64,000 bases of DNA from JAFGBI01 sp964454025 (GTDB taxonomy: Bacteria; Myxococcota_A; Polyangia; Polyangiales; Polyangiaceae), in assembly GCA_964454025.1 (NCBI GenBank), contig CAYVRP010000005.1, positions 62,001-126,000 on the forward strand, read 5' to 3'. Positions 1 through 8,160 of this stretch are shown piece by piece. The notes under the pieces were generated by a model. It ran no database searches, had not been told where the DNA came from, and saw only the letters and a program-made list of their open reading frames with translations. How positions within the stretch are numbered: the stretch's first letter is position 1; the number at the start of each line of letters is the position of its first letter. Position numbers and translations under genes: made by a program.

Positions 1-426
1 GGTGGACGGCTCGACGATCAACGAGTGATAGCGGGTAGCCTCGAACGGGGAGGGGATCCCGACGTAGATGCTCTGCTCGTCGTGGACGACGAGCGAGGTC
101 TTGCCGTGCATGAGGCGCCCGGCGCGCACCACGAGCGCCCCGTAGGCCTGGCCGATCGCCTGGTGACCGAGGCACACCCCGAGGATCGGGATCTGGCCGC
201 GGAAGCGCCGGATGACGTCGAGGGTGACGCCGGCGTCGTCCGGGGTCCCCGGCCCCGGTGAGAGCAGGATCCCGTCCGGCGCCGCGGCGGCGATCTCCGC
301 CGGCGTGGTGCGATCGTTGAGCCGCACGTCCGTCGCGGCGCCGAGCGTCTCCAGATGCTGCACCAAGTTGTACGTGAACGAGTCGTAGTTGTCGATGACC
401 ACGACGCGCTTCGTGCCCGGTCGCAT
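1..426 (-). CDS. trpG: Anthranilate/aminodeoxychorismate synthase glutamine amidotransferase subunit, 3' end cut by the window edge
   Basis: This is a class I glutamine amidotransferase that hydrolyses glutamine and passes ammonia to a chorismate-using partner (TrpE or PabB). The reverse strand reads 142 codons from an ATG at 426 to the window edge without a stop. The N-terminus carries the family opening DNYDSFTYNLVQ (residues 12-23), the oxyanion strand LLSPGPGTP (54-62) and the nucleophile elbow GVCLGHQ with the catalytic cysteine at residue 85. YHS near residue 133 matches the substrate-pocket region. The missing part should hold the His-Glu of the triad. TrpG and PabA cannot be separated by sequence alone, and the partner gene is outside the window, so the symbol is provisional. 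Confidence 0.9.
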   Translation of the reverse strand, partial: MRPGTKRVVVIDNYDSFTYNLVQHLETLGAATDVRLNDRTTPAEIAAAAPDGILLSPGPGTPDDAGVTLDVIRRFRGQIPILGVCLGHQAIGQAYGALVVRAGRLMHGKTSLVVHDEQSIYVGIPSPFEATRYHSLIVEPST

Positions 427-513
427 GACGGCTTCCCCGCGATGGCTACCACGATCCGGGCGCCGCGGCGGCGAATTTTCAACTCCGCGCCGCGGGTCGG
501 TACGATCCCATCC

Positions 514-819
514 ATGTTCGACCGTCGCCACGACGCCCGCCGGGAGATCGACCTGTTCCTCAACAAGTACGTGGACGGCCACCCGTACCTCTGCCGCGCG
601 CGCGACATCTCGCGCACCGGCCTGCGGGTGACCGCCGTTCGGGAGCCGGAGTCGTCAGCCGTCTCCAGCACCCTCGAGCTGCGCCTGCCTGGCGACGAGA
701 AGACCTTGTGGGTCTGGGCCGAGCAGGTCTGGCGGCGCGGCGAGGAGCGCGCGCTCCACTTCGTGGCGCTCCACGATCGGGACCAGGAGCGGCTCGACGC
801 CTGGATCGCCGCGCGGTGA
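514..819 (+). CDS. PilZ-domain protein, probable c-di-GMP receptor
   Basis: This is a protein of 101 residues that is essentially a single PilZ domain, the commonest c-di-GMP effector module. The N-terminal RRHDARRE supplies the RxxxR c-di-GMP-binding arginines. About 24 residues later DISRTGLRV fits the second motif (D/N)xSxxG. The rest is the expected beta-barrel, ending in a short C-terminal helix. The ATG at 514 was chosen over an in-frame ATG at 355 because the PilZ motif begins immediately after it and the upstream stretch overlaps the trpG start on the other strand. There is no output domain, so it probably acts by protein-protein contact. GGDEF and EAL proteins elsewhere in the window could feed it. 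Confidence 0.82.
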   Translation: MFDRRHDARREIDLFLNKYVDGHPYLCRARDISRTGLRVTAVREPESSAVSSTLELRLPGDEKTLWVWAEQVWRRGEERALHFVALHDRDQERLDAWIAAR

Positions 820-1063
820 CCCCGGCCGCGTGCGCCCCTTCGCGCGCGGCCGCGGTGCTGGCCGGTCGCGACCGGCGTTCGGGGTGCGCGGCGCCGCCGC
901 GCCCTGGGGTACGGCGCGGCCCGGGCGCGGGCGCACCGGACGCGCCGGGTGGCTGCCTGGTAGTAGAGCCTTGCCCGTTCGAGGGGAGGCCGCTACTGTG
1001 CCGCCACCCGCACCGGCCCCGTCGCTCCCGCTGCGCCTAGCCCCCCGGTAGCCAGGAAGCTCG

Positions 1064-2185
1064 ATGGCAGAGGACAAGAAGCCCAAGATCGATCTGAAAG
1101 CCCGCCTGGGAACACGGGCGGTCGTCGCCCAGGGCGGGCCGGCCGTGCCGCCCCCGGTGGGGATCCCCAAGCCGGCGCTGCCCGGCGTGACTCGTAGCTA
1201 CCCGCCGGGGCCACGCGTCGACGCCTCGGACCCGTATTCCTCCATCTCGGCCAGCGATGTCCCGGCCGCGAGGGCGGAGCCCCAGGCGATCAAGGTGGAG
1301 ATGAGCCCCGAGGTGCTCGCCGCGCAGAAGCGCGGGCGAGCGCTGATGATGGTCGGGGTCGCGGTGGCCGCCGCCGTCGGCGGGCTGCTCGGGTTCGCCT
1401 TCGGCGACCGCTCGGCGAGCCTCAAGAGCGCCAAGGCCGCGGTGGAGGGCGCCAAGGCGCTGATCGCCGACGTCGACAAGGCGACCACCCAGGTGGTCCA
1501 GCTCGCCGACACCCTGAAGGCGACCATGGAAAGCCTGCGCGACAACAAGTATCCGGAGGCCCAGATCAAGGCTCTCGGCGACATCACCATCCCGTTCGAC
1601 GGGGGGACGATGGCGGGCAAGGGCATGGGGCGGTTCAACTCGACCACCCAGGCCATGCTCATCCAGTTCGCGAGCCGGGCGCAGGAGGCGAACGACGCCA
1701 AGGACAAGCTGCAGATCCTGCTCAGCGCCAGCAAGAAGGAGCTCGCCTCCGTCCTCGAGCAGCAGAACGAGGAAACCCGCAAGGTCCAGTGGTCGGTCTA
1801 CGTGATGGGGGGGCCCGGCGGGCCGATGGCCGTGATGCAGCCGCTCGAACGGGAACAGCAATTCCTGGTGTCGAAGAAGGGCGACACGTCCTACAAGTGG
1901 CCGGAAGAGATCAAGATCAAGGACGGCGGCAAGGAGGTCGCGCTCAAGCGCTACACGAGCGGTGACCCCACCGGGAGCACGCCGAAGATCATCCCCGTGG
2001 ATCCCACGACGCACGCGAGCGTCTGCGCGAATTCGACCGTGGGCGCCCTCAGCCGGGAGGTGTCGCGGGTGGAGGTCGCGCTCCGTGGGGAGCCGGGCCA
2101 GGGTGGGGCCGACGAGAAGGAAGGGCTGATGCAGCTCGGCGAGAAGCTGATGGAGGAGCTGCGCAAGATCGCCAATTCGGGCTGA
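1064..2185 (+). CDS. Single-pass membrane protein of unknown function with a coiled-coil region
   Basis: This 373-residue protein has a Lys-rich start (AEDKKPKIDLKARLG) followed by a Pro-rich cytoplasmic stretch to about residue 80. One hydrophobic segment lies at residues 93-113 (Ala/Gly/Val-rich). An Ala/Lys/Glu-rich helical region (about 115-260) with heptad-like spacing follows, then a mixed C-terminal domain with a single Cys near residue 325. It looks like a type II-oriented protein with the helical part outside the cytoplasm. I do not recognise a family. From memory, the KKPKIDLKARLG start resembles openings of uncharacterised myxobacterial proteins, but I cannot check this. It is monocistronic and convergent with the CorC-like gene, whose end lies 27 bases away. 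Confidence 0.72.
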   Translation: MAEDKKPKIDLKARLGTRAVVAQGGPAVPPPVGIPKPALPGVTRSYPPGPRVDASDPYSSISASDVPAARAEPQAIKVEMSPEVLAAQKRGRALMMVGVAVAAAVGGLLGFAFGDRSASLKSAKAAVEGAKALIADVDKATTQVVQLADTLKATMESLRDNKYPEAQIKALGDITIPFDGGTMAGKGMGRFNSTTQAMLIQFASRAQEANDAKDKLQILLSASKKELASVLEQQNEETRKVQWSVYVMGGPGGPMAVMQPLEREQQFLVSKKGDTSYKWPEEIKIKDGGKEVALKRYTSGDPTGSTPKIIPVDPTTHASVCANSTVGALSREVSRVEVALRGEPGQGGADEKEGLMQLGEKLMEELRKIANSG

Positions 2186-2212
2186 CCGCGCCGCCACGGC
2201 GATCGGGGGTGC

Positions 2213-3601
2213 TCACCTCGCGGGTGCGCTGCGCGGGCGGGGCTCGCCCGTCGCGGCGGCGGTCGGCGGCGAGGTGGACTCGGAGCGACGGGCGGCCGCG
2301 GGGCGAATGGAGGCTCGCGCCGGGTCCGCGGCGGGCGCGGTGCGGGCGATCTCCACCTTGAGGACGCGGCGCTCGGTGGCCTCGCGCACGACGAAGCGGA
2401 GCCCGTGCGCGTCCAGCGTGGCGTCCTTGGCGGGGACGCGACCGAACCGATCGGTGAGGAAGCCGCCGAGGGAGTTGTAGTCGCCGTCCTCCGGCAGGTC
2501 CGCGCCGAGGAAGCGGCTCAGATCGCTCACCGCCACCGAGGCATCGGCGAGGAACCTCCCCTCGCCCAGCTCAGTGATGGGGGCCTCCTCGTCGTCATGC
2601 TCGTCGCGGATGTCGCCGACGATCTCCTCGATGAGGTCTTCGAGCGTGACGATGCCGCTCATGCCCCCGAATTCGTCGATGACCACGGCGAGGTGCTGGC
2701 GGCCGACCCGCATGTCCCGGAGCACGCTCGAGGCGCTCTGGGTTGCCGGTACGAACACCGGGGGCTTGCGCATGAGCGCCTCGAGGCAGAACCCGTCGTA
2801 GCCCCGGGCGGCGACGTGTCGGATGAGGTCCTTGACGTGCAGGATGCCGACCACGTTGTCGATCTGCTCGCGGTAGACGGGGTACCGCGAGTGCTCCTCC
2901 TCGATGACGCGGGCGATCAGGACGTGGACGTCGACGTTGATCTCGAACGCGGCGACCTGCGTCCGCGGCACCATCACCTCGCCGGCGGTGAGGTCCCGGA
3001 AGTCGAGCACGTTGCGGATCATCTCCGATTGCTCGTGATCGAGTGCCCCCGTCTGCTCGCCCTCGTTCACCATCAGCTCCACCTCCGCCTCGGCGACCTC
3101 GGTGCTCACGGGCGCGAGCCGCTGCGAGCGCCCGAGCATGGTCCCCAGGGCGACGAAGGGCATGGCGAGGGGGAAGACGAGCCACTCCAGCGGGCGCAGC
3201 CACCGCAGCAGCAGCGTGGCGGAGGACTCGGGGTTGCGCTCCGCGAGCGCAGTGCCGATCTGCGAGGCGGCCCCGTAGGTCACGAGCGCGAGGGTCGCGG
3301 CGACCAGCAACGCCAGGGTCCCCTCCACGGACCCGGACAGGGCGTCGCGGAGCAGCAGTGCGGAGGAGGCGATGCAGAAGACCCGCAGCAGCGTCCAGCG
3401 CGTCTCGATCGCGTATCCCTCCGCGACGTATCGCTCCAGCGCGGCTCGCGCGCTCCCACCTAGCGCGTCCGCGAGCGCCGCCTTCCGCGCGCCTGGCAGC
3501 GCAGCGAGCGCCGCGCTCGCTGCGGCGAAGACAGAGGCTGCGATGGCGGGGAGCGCGGCGAGCAGCAGGCGGGCGACGAGTTCTGGAACTGGCGAATCCA
3601 A
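2213..3601 (-). CDS. HlyC/CorC-family membrane protein with CBS pair
   Basis: This is a 462-residue member of the hemolysin/CorC family, proteins linked to Mg2+/Co2+ efflux or membrane ion homeostasis. The N-terminal third has hydrophobic helices typical of the DUF21-type membrane region (about 1-160). A linker leads to GEVMVPRTQ, the classical entry to the first CBS domain, and YPVYREQIDNVVGILHVKDL completes it. The second CBS carries VIDEFGGMSGIVTLEDLIEEIVGDI, a near-diagnostic string for this family. The C-terminal transporter-associated domain contains DYNSLGGFL. A TTG at 3601 is the most upstream reasonable start. The last 50 residues are Ala/Pro/Arg-rich and probably disordered. Whether it transports ions itself or regulates another carrier is not known. 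Confidence 0.9.
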   Translation of the reverse strand: MDSPVPELVARLLLAALPAIAASVFAAASAALAALPGARKAALADALGGSARAALERYVAEGYAIETRWTLLRVFCIASSALLLRDALSGSVEGTLALLVAATLALVTYGAASQIGTALAERNPESSATLLLRWLRPLEWLVFPLAMPFVALGTMLGRSQRLAPVSTEVAEAEVELMVNEGEQTGALDHEQSEMIRNVLDFRDLTAGEVMVPRTQVAAFEINVDVHVLIARVIEEEHSRYPVYREQIDNVVGILHVKDLIRHVAARGYDGFCLEALMRKPPVFVPATQSASSVLRDMRVGRQHLAVVIDEFGGMSGIVTLEDLIEEIVGDIRDEHDDEEAPITELGEGRFLADASVAVSDLSRFLGADLPEDGDYNSLGGFLTDRFGRVPAKDATLDAHGLRFVVREATERRVLKVEIARTAPAADPARASIRPAAARRSESTSPPTAAATGEPRPRSAPAR

Positions 3602-3848
3602 CGTGGCTCAGCCGAGGGTCCGAATGCCCTTGCTCTCCTTGGGGTTGGCGGCGAAGCCGGGGGGCGGCATCTGCGGGCCCCCGCCCGCGCGATTTCGGAG
3701 CTACGAGGCTAGTCAGCGGCCCCGAAATGCGCAACTCGCGAGCCGGTCGGGCCGACCAGTAGCCATGTACTCCGCGCTTGAGCGCTGCCACCCGATCCTC
3801 GGACAGAGCCGAGCGGCCCCCCGGCTGGCGGCGCCGCGGGCGGGCACA

Positions 3849-4415
3849 ATGGGGGTTTTTTCAGCGCTGATGCGAGCTGCGGTGGGGGTCGGCCGTAGGT
3901 CGGCCGCGTGCTCCCCGAGCCAGGACGGCCACGGAACCAGGAAGGCGAGCGGGGACGAAGCCTACCGATCCCCGTCAACGTGGCGGATCCTGGAGGAGGC
4001 TGAACCAAAGGCCGGAAGCGCGCTCGCGCGGAGGGGGGGTACTCCCGGTGCGACACCAGACCCGGGGGACATCTGCCTCGAACCGGTTGCGGTCGAGGCG
4101 CGGGGGGAGTGGGCCGCCCTGGCCTCGAGCCCTGGCGCGGCGTCGCCACCGCCGCGCCCAGTCGGGGTTCCGGATGGCGTCCTTCGTGGGGTGAAGCGGC
4201 TGGCCTGGGGCGGTGACGGTCGTCGCGGAGTGGCGAGGCTCGAGATCTCCGCCGGGAGCCTCGCGGGAGCGGAGATCGTGGTGGAGGTGCTCGGACGGGA
4301 GGTGGAGGTGTCGATCCGCTCGCCGCCCGAGGCGGTCGAGCCGGATCTGGTCGAGCGGTTGCGCGCGCGTCTGGGCGAGCGGGGACTGTCGCTGCGGAAG
4401 TTCGTCGTGACCTGA
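3849..4415 (+). CDS. FliK/SctP-like protein with C-terminal hook-length-control domain (orphan)
   Basis: The last 65 residues (about 4220-4415) look like the C-terminal flagellar hook-length-control/type III secretion needle-length domain: ARLEISAGSLAGAEIVVEV, then VEVSIRSP, then LVERLRARLGERGLSL. That is the family pattern of an L-x-P-x-x-L-G strand followed by a terminal helix with a G-L turn. The preceding 120 residues are low-complexity and of poor quality, so the start is uncertain: ATG at 3849 and ATG at 3870 are both in frame, and the frame stays open further upstream. No other flagellar or type III secretion gene is in the window. It could be a real substrate-specificity switch encoded away from its cluster, or a remnant. 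Confidence 0.45.
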   Translation: MGVFSALMRAAVGVGRRSAACSPSQDGHGTRKASGDEAYRSPSTWRILEEAEPKAGSALARRGGTPGATPDPGDICLEPVAVEARGEWAALASSPGAASPPPRPVGVPDGVLRGVKRLAWGGDGRRGVARLEISAGSLAGAEIVVEVLGREVEVSIRSPPEAVEPDLVERLRARLGERGLSLRKFVVT

Positions 4416-4519
4416 GCGGTGGGGTCGCGGGCTGGTTGGGCGCGCTGGCGCGCCGGTGGGGTCCGCGTCCCCCCGTCACGTCAGGTTCGCGCGCACAAGG
4501 GGGGCGCTGGCGCCCTGCC

Positions 4520-5509
4520 TCATCGGTCGTGAGGCAGCGGCGCGCGGCTCGCCGCCGGGAACGAGCCGGGCGACCTGAAGCCTCGCACCACGCGATACTC
4601 GCCAGAGCCCGAAGCCCGCCCGAGGGCCACGAGCTCGCCCCGCGGGCACAGCCAGGCGACGATCCCGGGGTGCGAAGCGGACGCGTCCGCCGCTGGCGCG
4701 ACGGCGAAGTGCTCGCGCCCCAGGCGCCGCCCCTGGCGCGCGAGCGCCTCTCCGGCCGCGGTCAGGGTCGCGGTCGGGAGCGCTCGGCGCGCGGTGTCGG
4801 CCAGCGACAGCGGCGTCACCGGCGCTACCGGGGGCCACGACAGGGCCTCGTCCAGGGTGAACGGACCGCTCGCCAGCCGGCGCAGCGCGCGGACGTGCGC
4901 CGGGACCCCCAGACGCTGGCCGAGATCGCGGGCGAGCGAGCGGACGAAGTAGCCCTTGGAGACGACGAGCTCGAGGGCGAGGGAGCGGTCGTCGGCTGCC
5001 CGGAGCACCAGCGACCGCACCGACACGGGGCGCGGGGCGAGCTCGGGGGGGCGCCCGGCGCGGGTCAGGCGGTGGGCGGCGCGACCAGCGACCTTGATCG
5101 CCGAGAACGCTGGCGGCACCTGGGCGACGCGGGCGCGCTCCTCGTCCAGCGCTCGCTCGAGCGCAGGTCGCGAGAGCCAGCCTGGCGCCAGGGGGCCGGT
5201 GGTGGTGACGGCGCCGTCGGCGTCGCCAGTGTCGGTCCCCGTCCCGAGCTCGACCTGCACCAGGTAGCGCTTGTCGTCGAGCGTCAGGTGCGCGCTGAGC
5301 TTGGTCGCTTCGCCGAGCAGGACCAGCAGGACCCCGCTGGCGCCCGGGTCGAGCGTGCCCGCGTGGCCCACGTCGCGCCGCCCTGCCCATCTCCGGCCGG
5401 CCTGGACCAGGTCGTGGCTCGTGGGGCCCACTGGCTTGTCGAGGACCAGCAGTCCGTCCCCGGCCGGCGCCGGCTGGGCGGGAGGCGTGCAGCGTGCGCG
5501 GTCCGCCAA
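4520..5509 (-). CDS. truB: tRNA pseudouridine(55) synthase
   Basis: TruB isomerises uridine 55 in the T-loop of tRNAs to pseudouridine. The 329-residue product has the opening GLLVLDKPVGPTSHD (residues 19-33), the catalytic motif GHAGTLDPGASGVL with the nucleophile Asp at residue 54, and KRYLVQVELGTGTDTGDADG, the conserved TruB strand and loop. Later VSKGYFVRSLARDLG matches the second active-site region. The C-terminus is RNA-binding PUA-like and diverged. Its start lies 17 bases after the acyltransferase stop, so it is the last gene of a three-gene operon rather than sitting in the usual infB-rbfA-truB cluster. Confidence 0.95.
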   Translation of the reverse strand: MADRARCTPPAQPAPAGDGLLVLDKPVGPTSHDLVQAGRRWAGRRDVGHAGTLDPGASGVLLVLLGEATKLSAHLTLDDKRYLVQVELGTGTDTGDADGAVTTTGPLAPGWLSRPALERALDEERARVAQVPPAFSAIKVAGRAAHRLTRAGRPPELAPRPVSVRSLVLRAADDRSLALELVVSKGYFVRSLARDLGQRLGVPAHVRALRRLASGPFTLDEALSWPPVAPVTPLSLADTARRALPTATLTAAGEALARQGRRLGREHFAVAPAADASASHPGIVAWLCPRGELVALGRASGSGEYRVVRGFRSPGSFPAASRAPLPHDR

Positions 5510-5526
5510 GTGCCCCCGGTGCGCCG

Positions 5527-6936
5527 TCAGCCTAGCCAGACGCTCTTTCGCGAACGGACCTCCTCATCCAGCATCCGCTGGATGGTCGTGCGCACGTGGT
5601 CCCCGACGCGCGCGACCAGCAGATCGTCCTCAGCGGCGCCGGGGCCGTACTCGTCGAGCGCCAGCGGCTCGCCGAAGCGGAAGGTCCAGCGCGTGGGCGC
5701 GGGGATGAGTCCGAGCGGTCCCCGCCAGGGGAAGGTCGGGGTGATGGGGATGTAGGCGAGCCCGAACCAACGCGCGACCAGCTCGTCGCGGAACAGCATC
5801 GGACCCGTCTCCTCGGCGCCGACGATGGCGCAGGGAATGATGGGCGCGCCCGCCCGCAGCGCGAGCCGTACGAACCCGCCTCGTCCGAAGCGCTGCAGGC
5901 GGTAGCGGTCCCGATAGAGCTTGCGGATCCCGGCCACCCCCTCCGGGAACGCGACGACGCAGCGATCGGTCGCCAGCAGCCGCGCCGCGTTCTCGGCGCA
6001 GGCTCGCACCGCCCCGGTGCGCGTGATGAACGTGCCGGCGAACGGCAGGTAGTAGAGGAAGTCCTCGGACAGCCAGCGGACGTCACGGCCGCTCGGGTGC
6101 TCGAGGCGAATGGCCGCGCGGAGCATCGCCCCGTCGAGCGGTACCGTCCCCGAGTGGTTGGCCACGATCAGGCACCGACCTGTGGCCGGGACGTGGTCGA
6201 TGCCCGCGACCCGGGCGCGGAAGTAGCGACGGAACAGGAAATCCATCGCTGGTTGCGCGTAGCGGCGGTCGAACTCCGGATCGAGGCCGAACTCGTCGAC
6301 GTCGGGCGCGCGGCGTCGACTCGGCTGGCGGCCCCGCTGCCGGTGGAAGAGCCCGCCGCGGGGCGCAGCCGGACCCGGTTCGGCCTCGGGCGTCGCGCTC
6401 GCGCCTGCGGGGAGCCCGGCGGCGGCCTCGAGGGAAGTGACCTCGGCGGCGAGCCCCTCGTCGATGGCGAGCGGAACGTCGTCGAGGCCGCCGGCGTGGG
6501 GGAGGTCCGTGTACTCCGTCGCGGGCGCGCCCGGGTCGGGCTCCACCGGCGTCGCGGGCGCAGGTGACCCGCGCCGGGGGGGGCCGGCGGGCGGGGCTTC
6601 GGCGCCGTCGAGCATCGAGTCGAGACGAGCCTCGAGGGCGCGGATCCGCCCGGCGATGTCACCCGGCGCCCGCTCCGACAGGGGCGGGACGTCGAGCTCC
6701 TCGAGGACCGGGAGGCGCTGAGCGCGGGCCTGAGGGGGGACCACGGCGCTACCGAGGCCGATGGCCGCCTCGTCGCCGTAGGGCGAATCGCTCCAGCGGA
6801 ACGGCCCCGACGTCCGCATCGCCAGGCGTTGGAGTCGCGGCGCGTGGCGGAAGGACGCGGCGATGCTCCGGCGGTGAAGCTCCTCGGCGGACAGTCGGTG
6901 GGCGGGTTGCCCGTGGATTCGGCGGCGTTGCTTCAC
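5527..6936 (-). CDS. PlsC-family 1-acyl-glycerol-3-phosphate acyltransferase-like protein with long disordered N-terminus
   Basis: This protein has 469 residues, of which roughly the last 240 form a lysophospholipid acyltransferase domain. The first motif is ANHSGTVPLDG, the longer-spaced His-Asp variant seen in one branch of the family. The second block contains the FPEGVAG substrate-binding motif, followed by GAPIIPCAIVGAEE. The first 220 residues are Pro/Ala/Glu-rich and presumably disordered, which is unusual for PlsC proteins (about 240 residues). It starts inside the stop of the epimerase gene (ATGA overlap at 6933-6936) and is followed 17 bases later by truB. It probably acylates a lysophospholipid or related lipid at the inner membrane. 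The exact acceptor cannot be read from sequence. Confidence 0.85.
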   Translation of the reverse strand: MKQRRRIHGQPAHRLSAEELHRRSIAASFRHAPRLQRLAMRTSGPFRWSDSPYGDEAAIGLGSAVVPPQARAQRLPVLEELDVPPLSERAPGDIAGRIRALEARLDSMLDGAEAPPAGPPRRGSPAPATPVEPDPGAPATEYTDLPHAGGLDDVPLAIDEGLAAEVTSLEAAAGLPAGASATPEAEPGPAAPRGGLFHRQRGRQPSRRRAPDVDEFGLDPEFDRRYAQPAMDFLFRRYFRARVAGIDHVPATGRCLIVANHSGTVPLDGAMLRAAIRLEHPSGRDVRWLSEDFLYYLPFAGTFITRTGAVRACAENAARLLATDRCVVAFPEGVAGIRKLYRDRYRLQRFGRGGFVRLALRAGAPIIPCAIVGAEETGPMLFRDELVARWFGLAYIPITPTFPWRGPLGLIPAPTRWTFRFGEPLALDEYGPGAAEDDLLVARVGDHVRTTIQRMLDEEVRSRKSVWLG

Positions 6937-8048
6937 GCGGGGTTCTCCGAGTGCAGGCGGGCCTCGCGCCGTCGCTTGACGCGGGCGTACTCCAGCAGCG
7001 CATCGCGGGTGGTGTACACGGGGCGGAAGCCCAGGACCTGGGCCGCGCGCGCGCCGTCGGCGACGCAGAGGTACTGCAGGTAGTCGAGGAAGGAGGGGGG
7101 CATGTCGATCAGTCGGCTCAGCCAGAGCGCGTTGAAGAGGCCCTCGGCGACCGAGCGCGGCAAGGGCAGGGCGGAGCTCCCGGCGAGGCGAATGACCGCG
7201 CTGAGCGGTAGGACGCCCTCGCCGACGATGTTGAAGACCCCCGGGCAGTCCCGATCGAGCGCGATCTGGAACGCGCGCACCGCGTCCGTCTCGTGCACGA
7301 ACTGCCAGAGCGGATCGAAGCCGAGCACCGTCGTGACCAGGCGATGCCCCAGGTAGCGCGAGAGGTAGTTCTCCGCCGTGGGGCCGAGGATGGCCGCGGT
7401 GCGCAGCACGGTCGCCACCCGGCCGGTCCCCGGCCGGCCGAAGCGCAGTACCGCGGCCTCGGCGTCGATCTTGTTGGCGAGGAACGGCTCATCGCGACGG
7501 GCACGCAGAGGGTGGTGCTCGGCGAGGAAGTTCGGGTTGGTGGGGTGGGCCCCGTACAGCAACGTGTGGCTCCAGAGGACGACCTTGCGCACCTTGGTAC
7601 GCAGGCAGGCGTTGAGGAGGCGGCCGGTGCCGATGGCCTCGAGCTCGTGCGAACCGATCGCGTCTTGCCCCGGGGACACCGCGAACGCCGCGTGCACGAC
7701 GCTCGCGGGGCGCTCGTCGCCGAAGAGCTCGGCCAGGCGAGACTCCGCCGAACCGTGCGACAGGTCGACGGCGAAGTGGCTCGTCTTCGGGCCGCGCGTG
7801 TCGGGGGTGGCGACGTCGATGCTCAGGATCCGGCCGATCGCGGGCGAGCGTTCCAGCAGCGCGACGAGGCCACGCCCCACGAAGGTGGCGCTGCCCGTGA
7901 TCGCTACCGTGGTGAGGTCGTTCGCCGGCGCGTCCGAATCCGACCGCGAGGCGCCTCCCACCCCGTTCTCGCGCGGGGCGGCGGCCTCTGCCTCGGCGCC
8001 TCGGGGGGGTGATCCGGGTCTTGTGGCTCGGCCCGCTCGGGGTGGCAT
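6933..8048 (-). CDS. NAD-dependent epimerase/dehydratase-type SDR protein
   Basis: This is an extended short-chain dehydrogenase of 371 residues. After a 45-residue Ala/Arg/Pro-rich leader it begins TTVAITGSATFVGRGL, a nucleotide-binding GxxxxxG loop, followed by an acidic residue at the end of beta 2 (ILSIDV) that suggests NAD. HAAFAVSPG fits the third strand. WSHTLLYGAHPTNP places a Tyr near the expected catalytic region, but the usual YxxxK is not clean: NKIDAEA follows further on. Substrate is unknown; sequence relatives act on nucleotide sugars or steroid-like lipids. It is the first gene of an operon with an acyltransferase and truB, so a lipid-related role is possible. The leader may be over-extended, because no good internal ATG is available. 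Confidence 0.83.
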   Translation of the reverse strand: MPPRAGRATRPGSPPRGAEAEAAAPRENGVGGASRSDSDAPANDLTTVAITGSATFVGRGLVALLERSPAIGRILSIDVATPDTRGPKTSHFAVDLSHGSAESRLAELFGDERPASVVHAAFAVSPGQDAIGSHELEAIGTGRLLNACLRTKVRKVVLWSHTLLYGAHPTNPNFLAEHHPLRARRDEPFLANKIDAEAAVLRFGRPGTGRVATVLRTAAILGPTAENYLSRYLGHRLVTTVLGFDPLWQFVHETDAVRAFQIALDRDCPGVFNIVGEGVLPLSAVIRLAGSSALPLPRSVAEGLFNALWLSRLIDMPPSFLDYLQYLCVADGARAAQVLGFRPVYTTRDALLEYARVKRRREARLHSENPA

Positions 8049-8160
8049 CTCGATGCGACAAGTTAGCCGAACCCACCCCGACTTCTAGCGGATTCTGTCG
8101 CGGGGCGACGGCCGGTCGGCTGGGGTTCCGTTCGGCGTCCGATGGGCTACGATCGCGATC

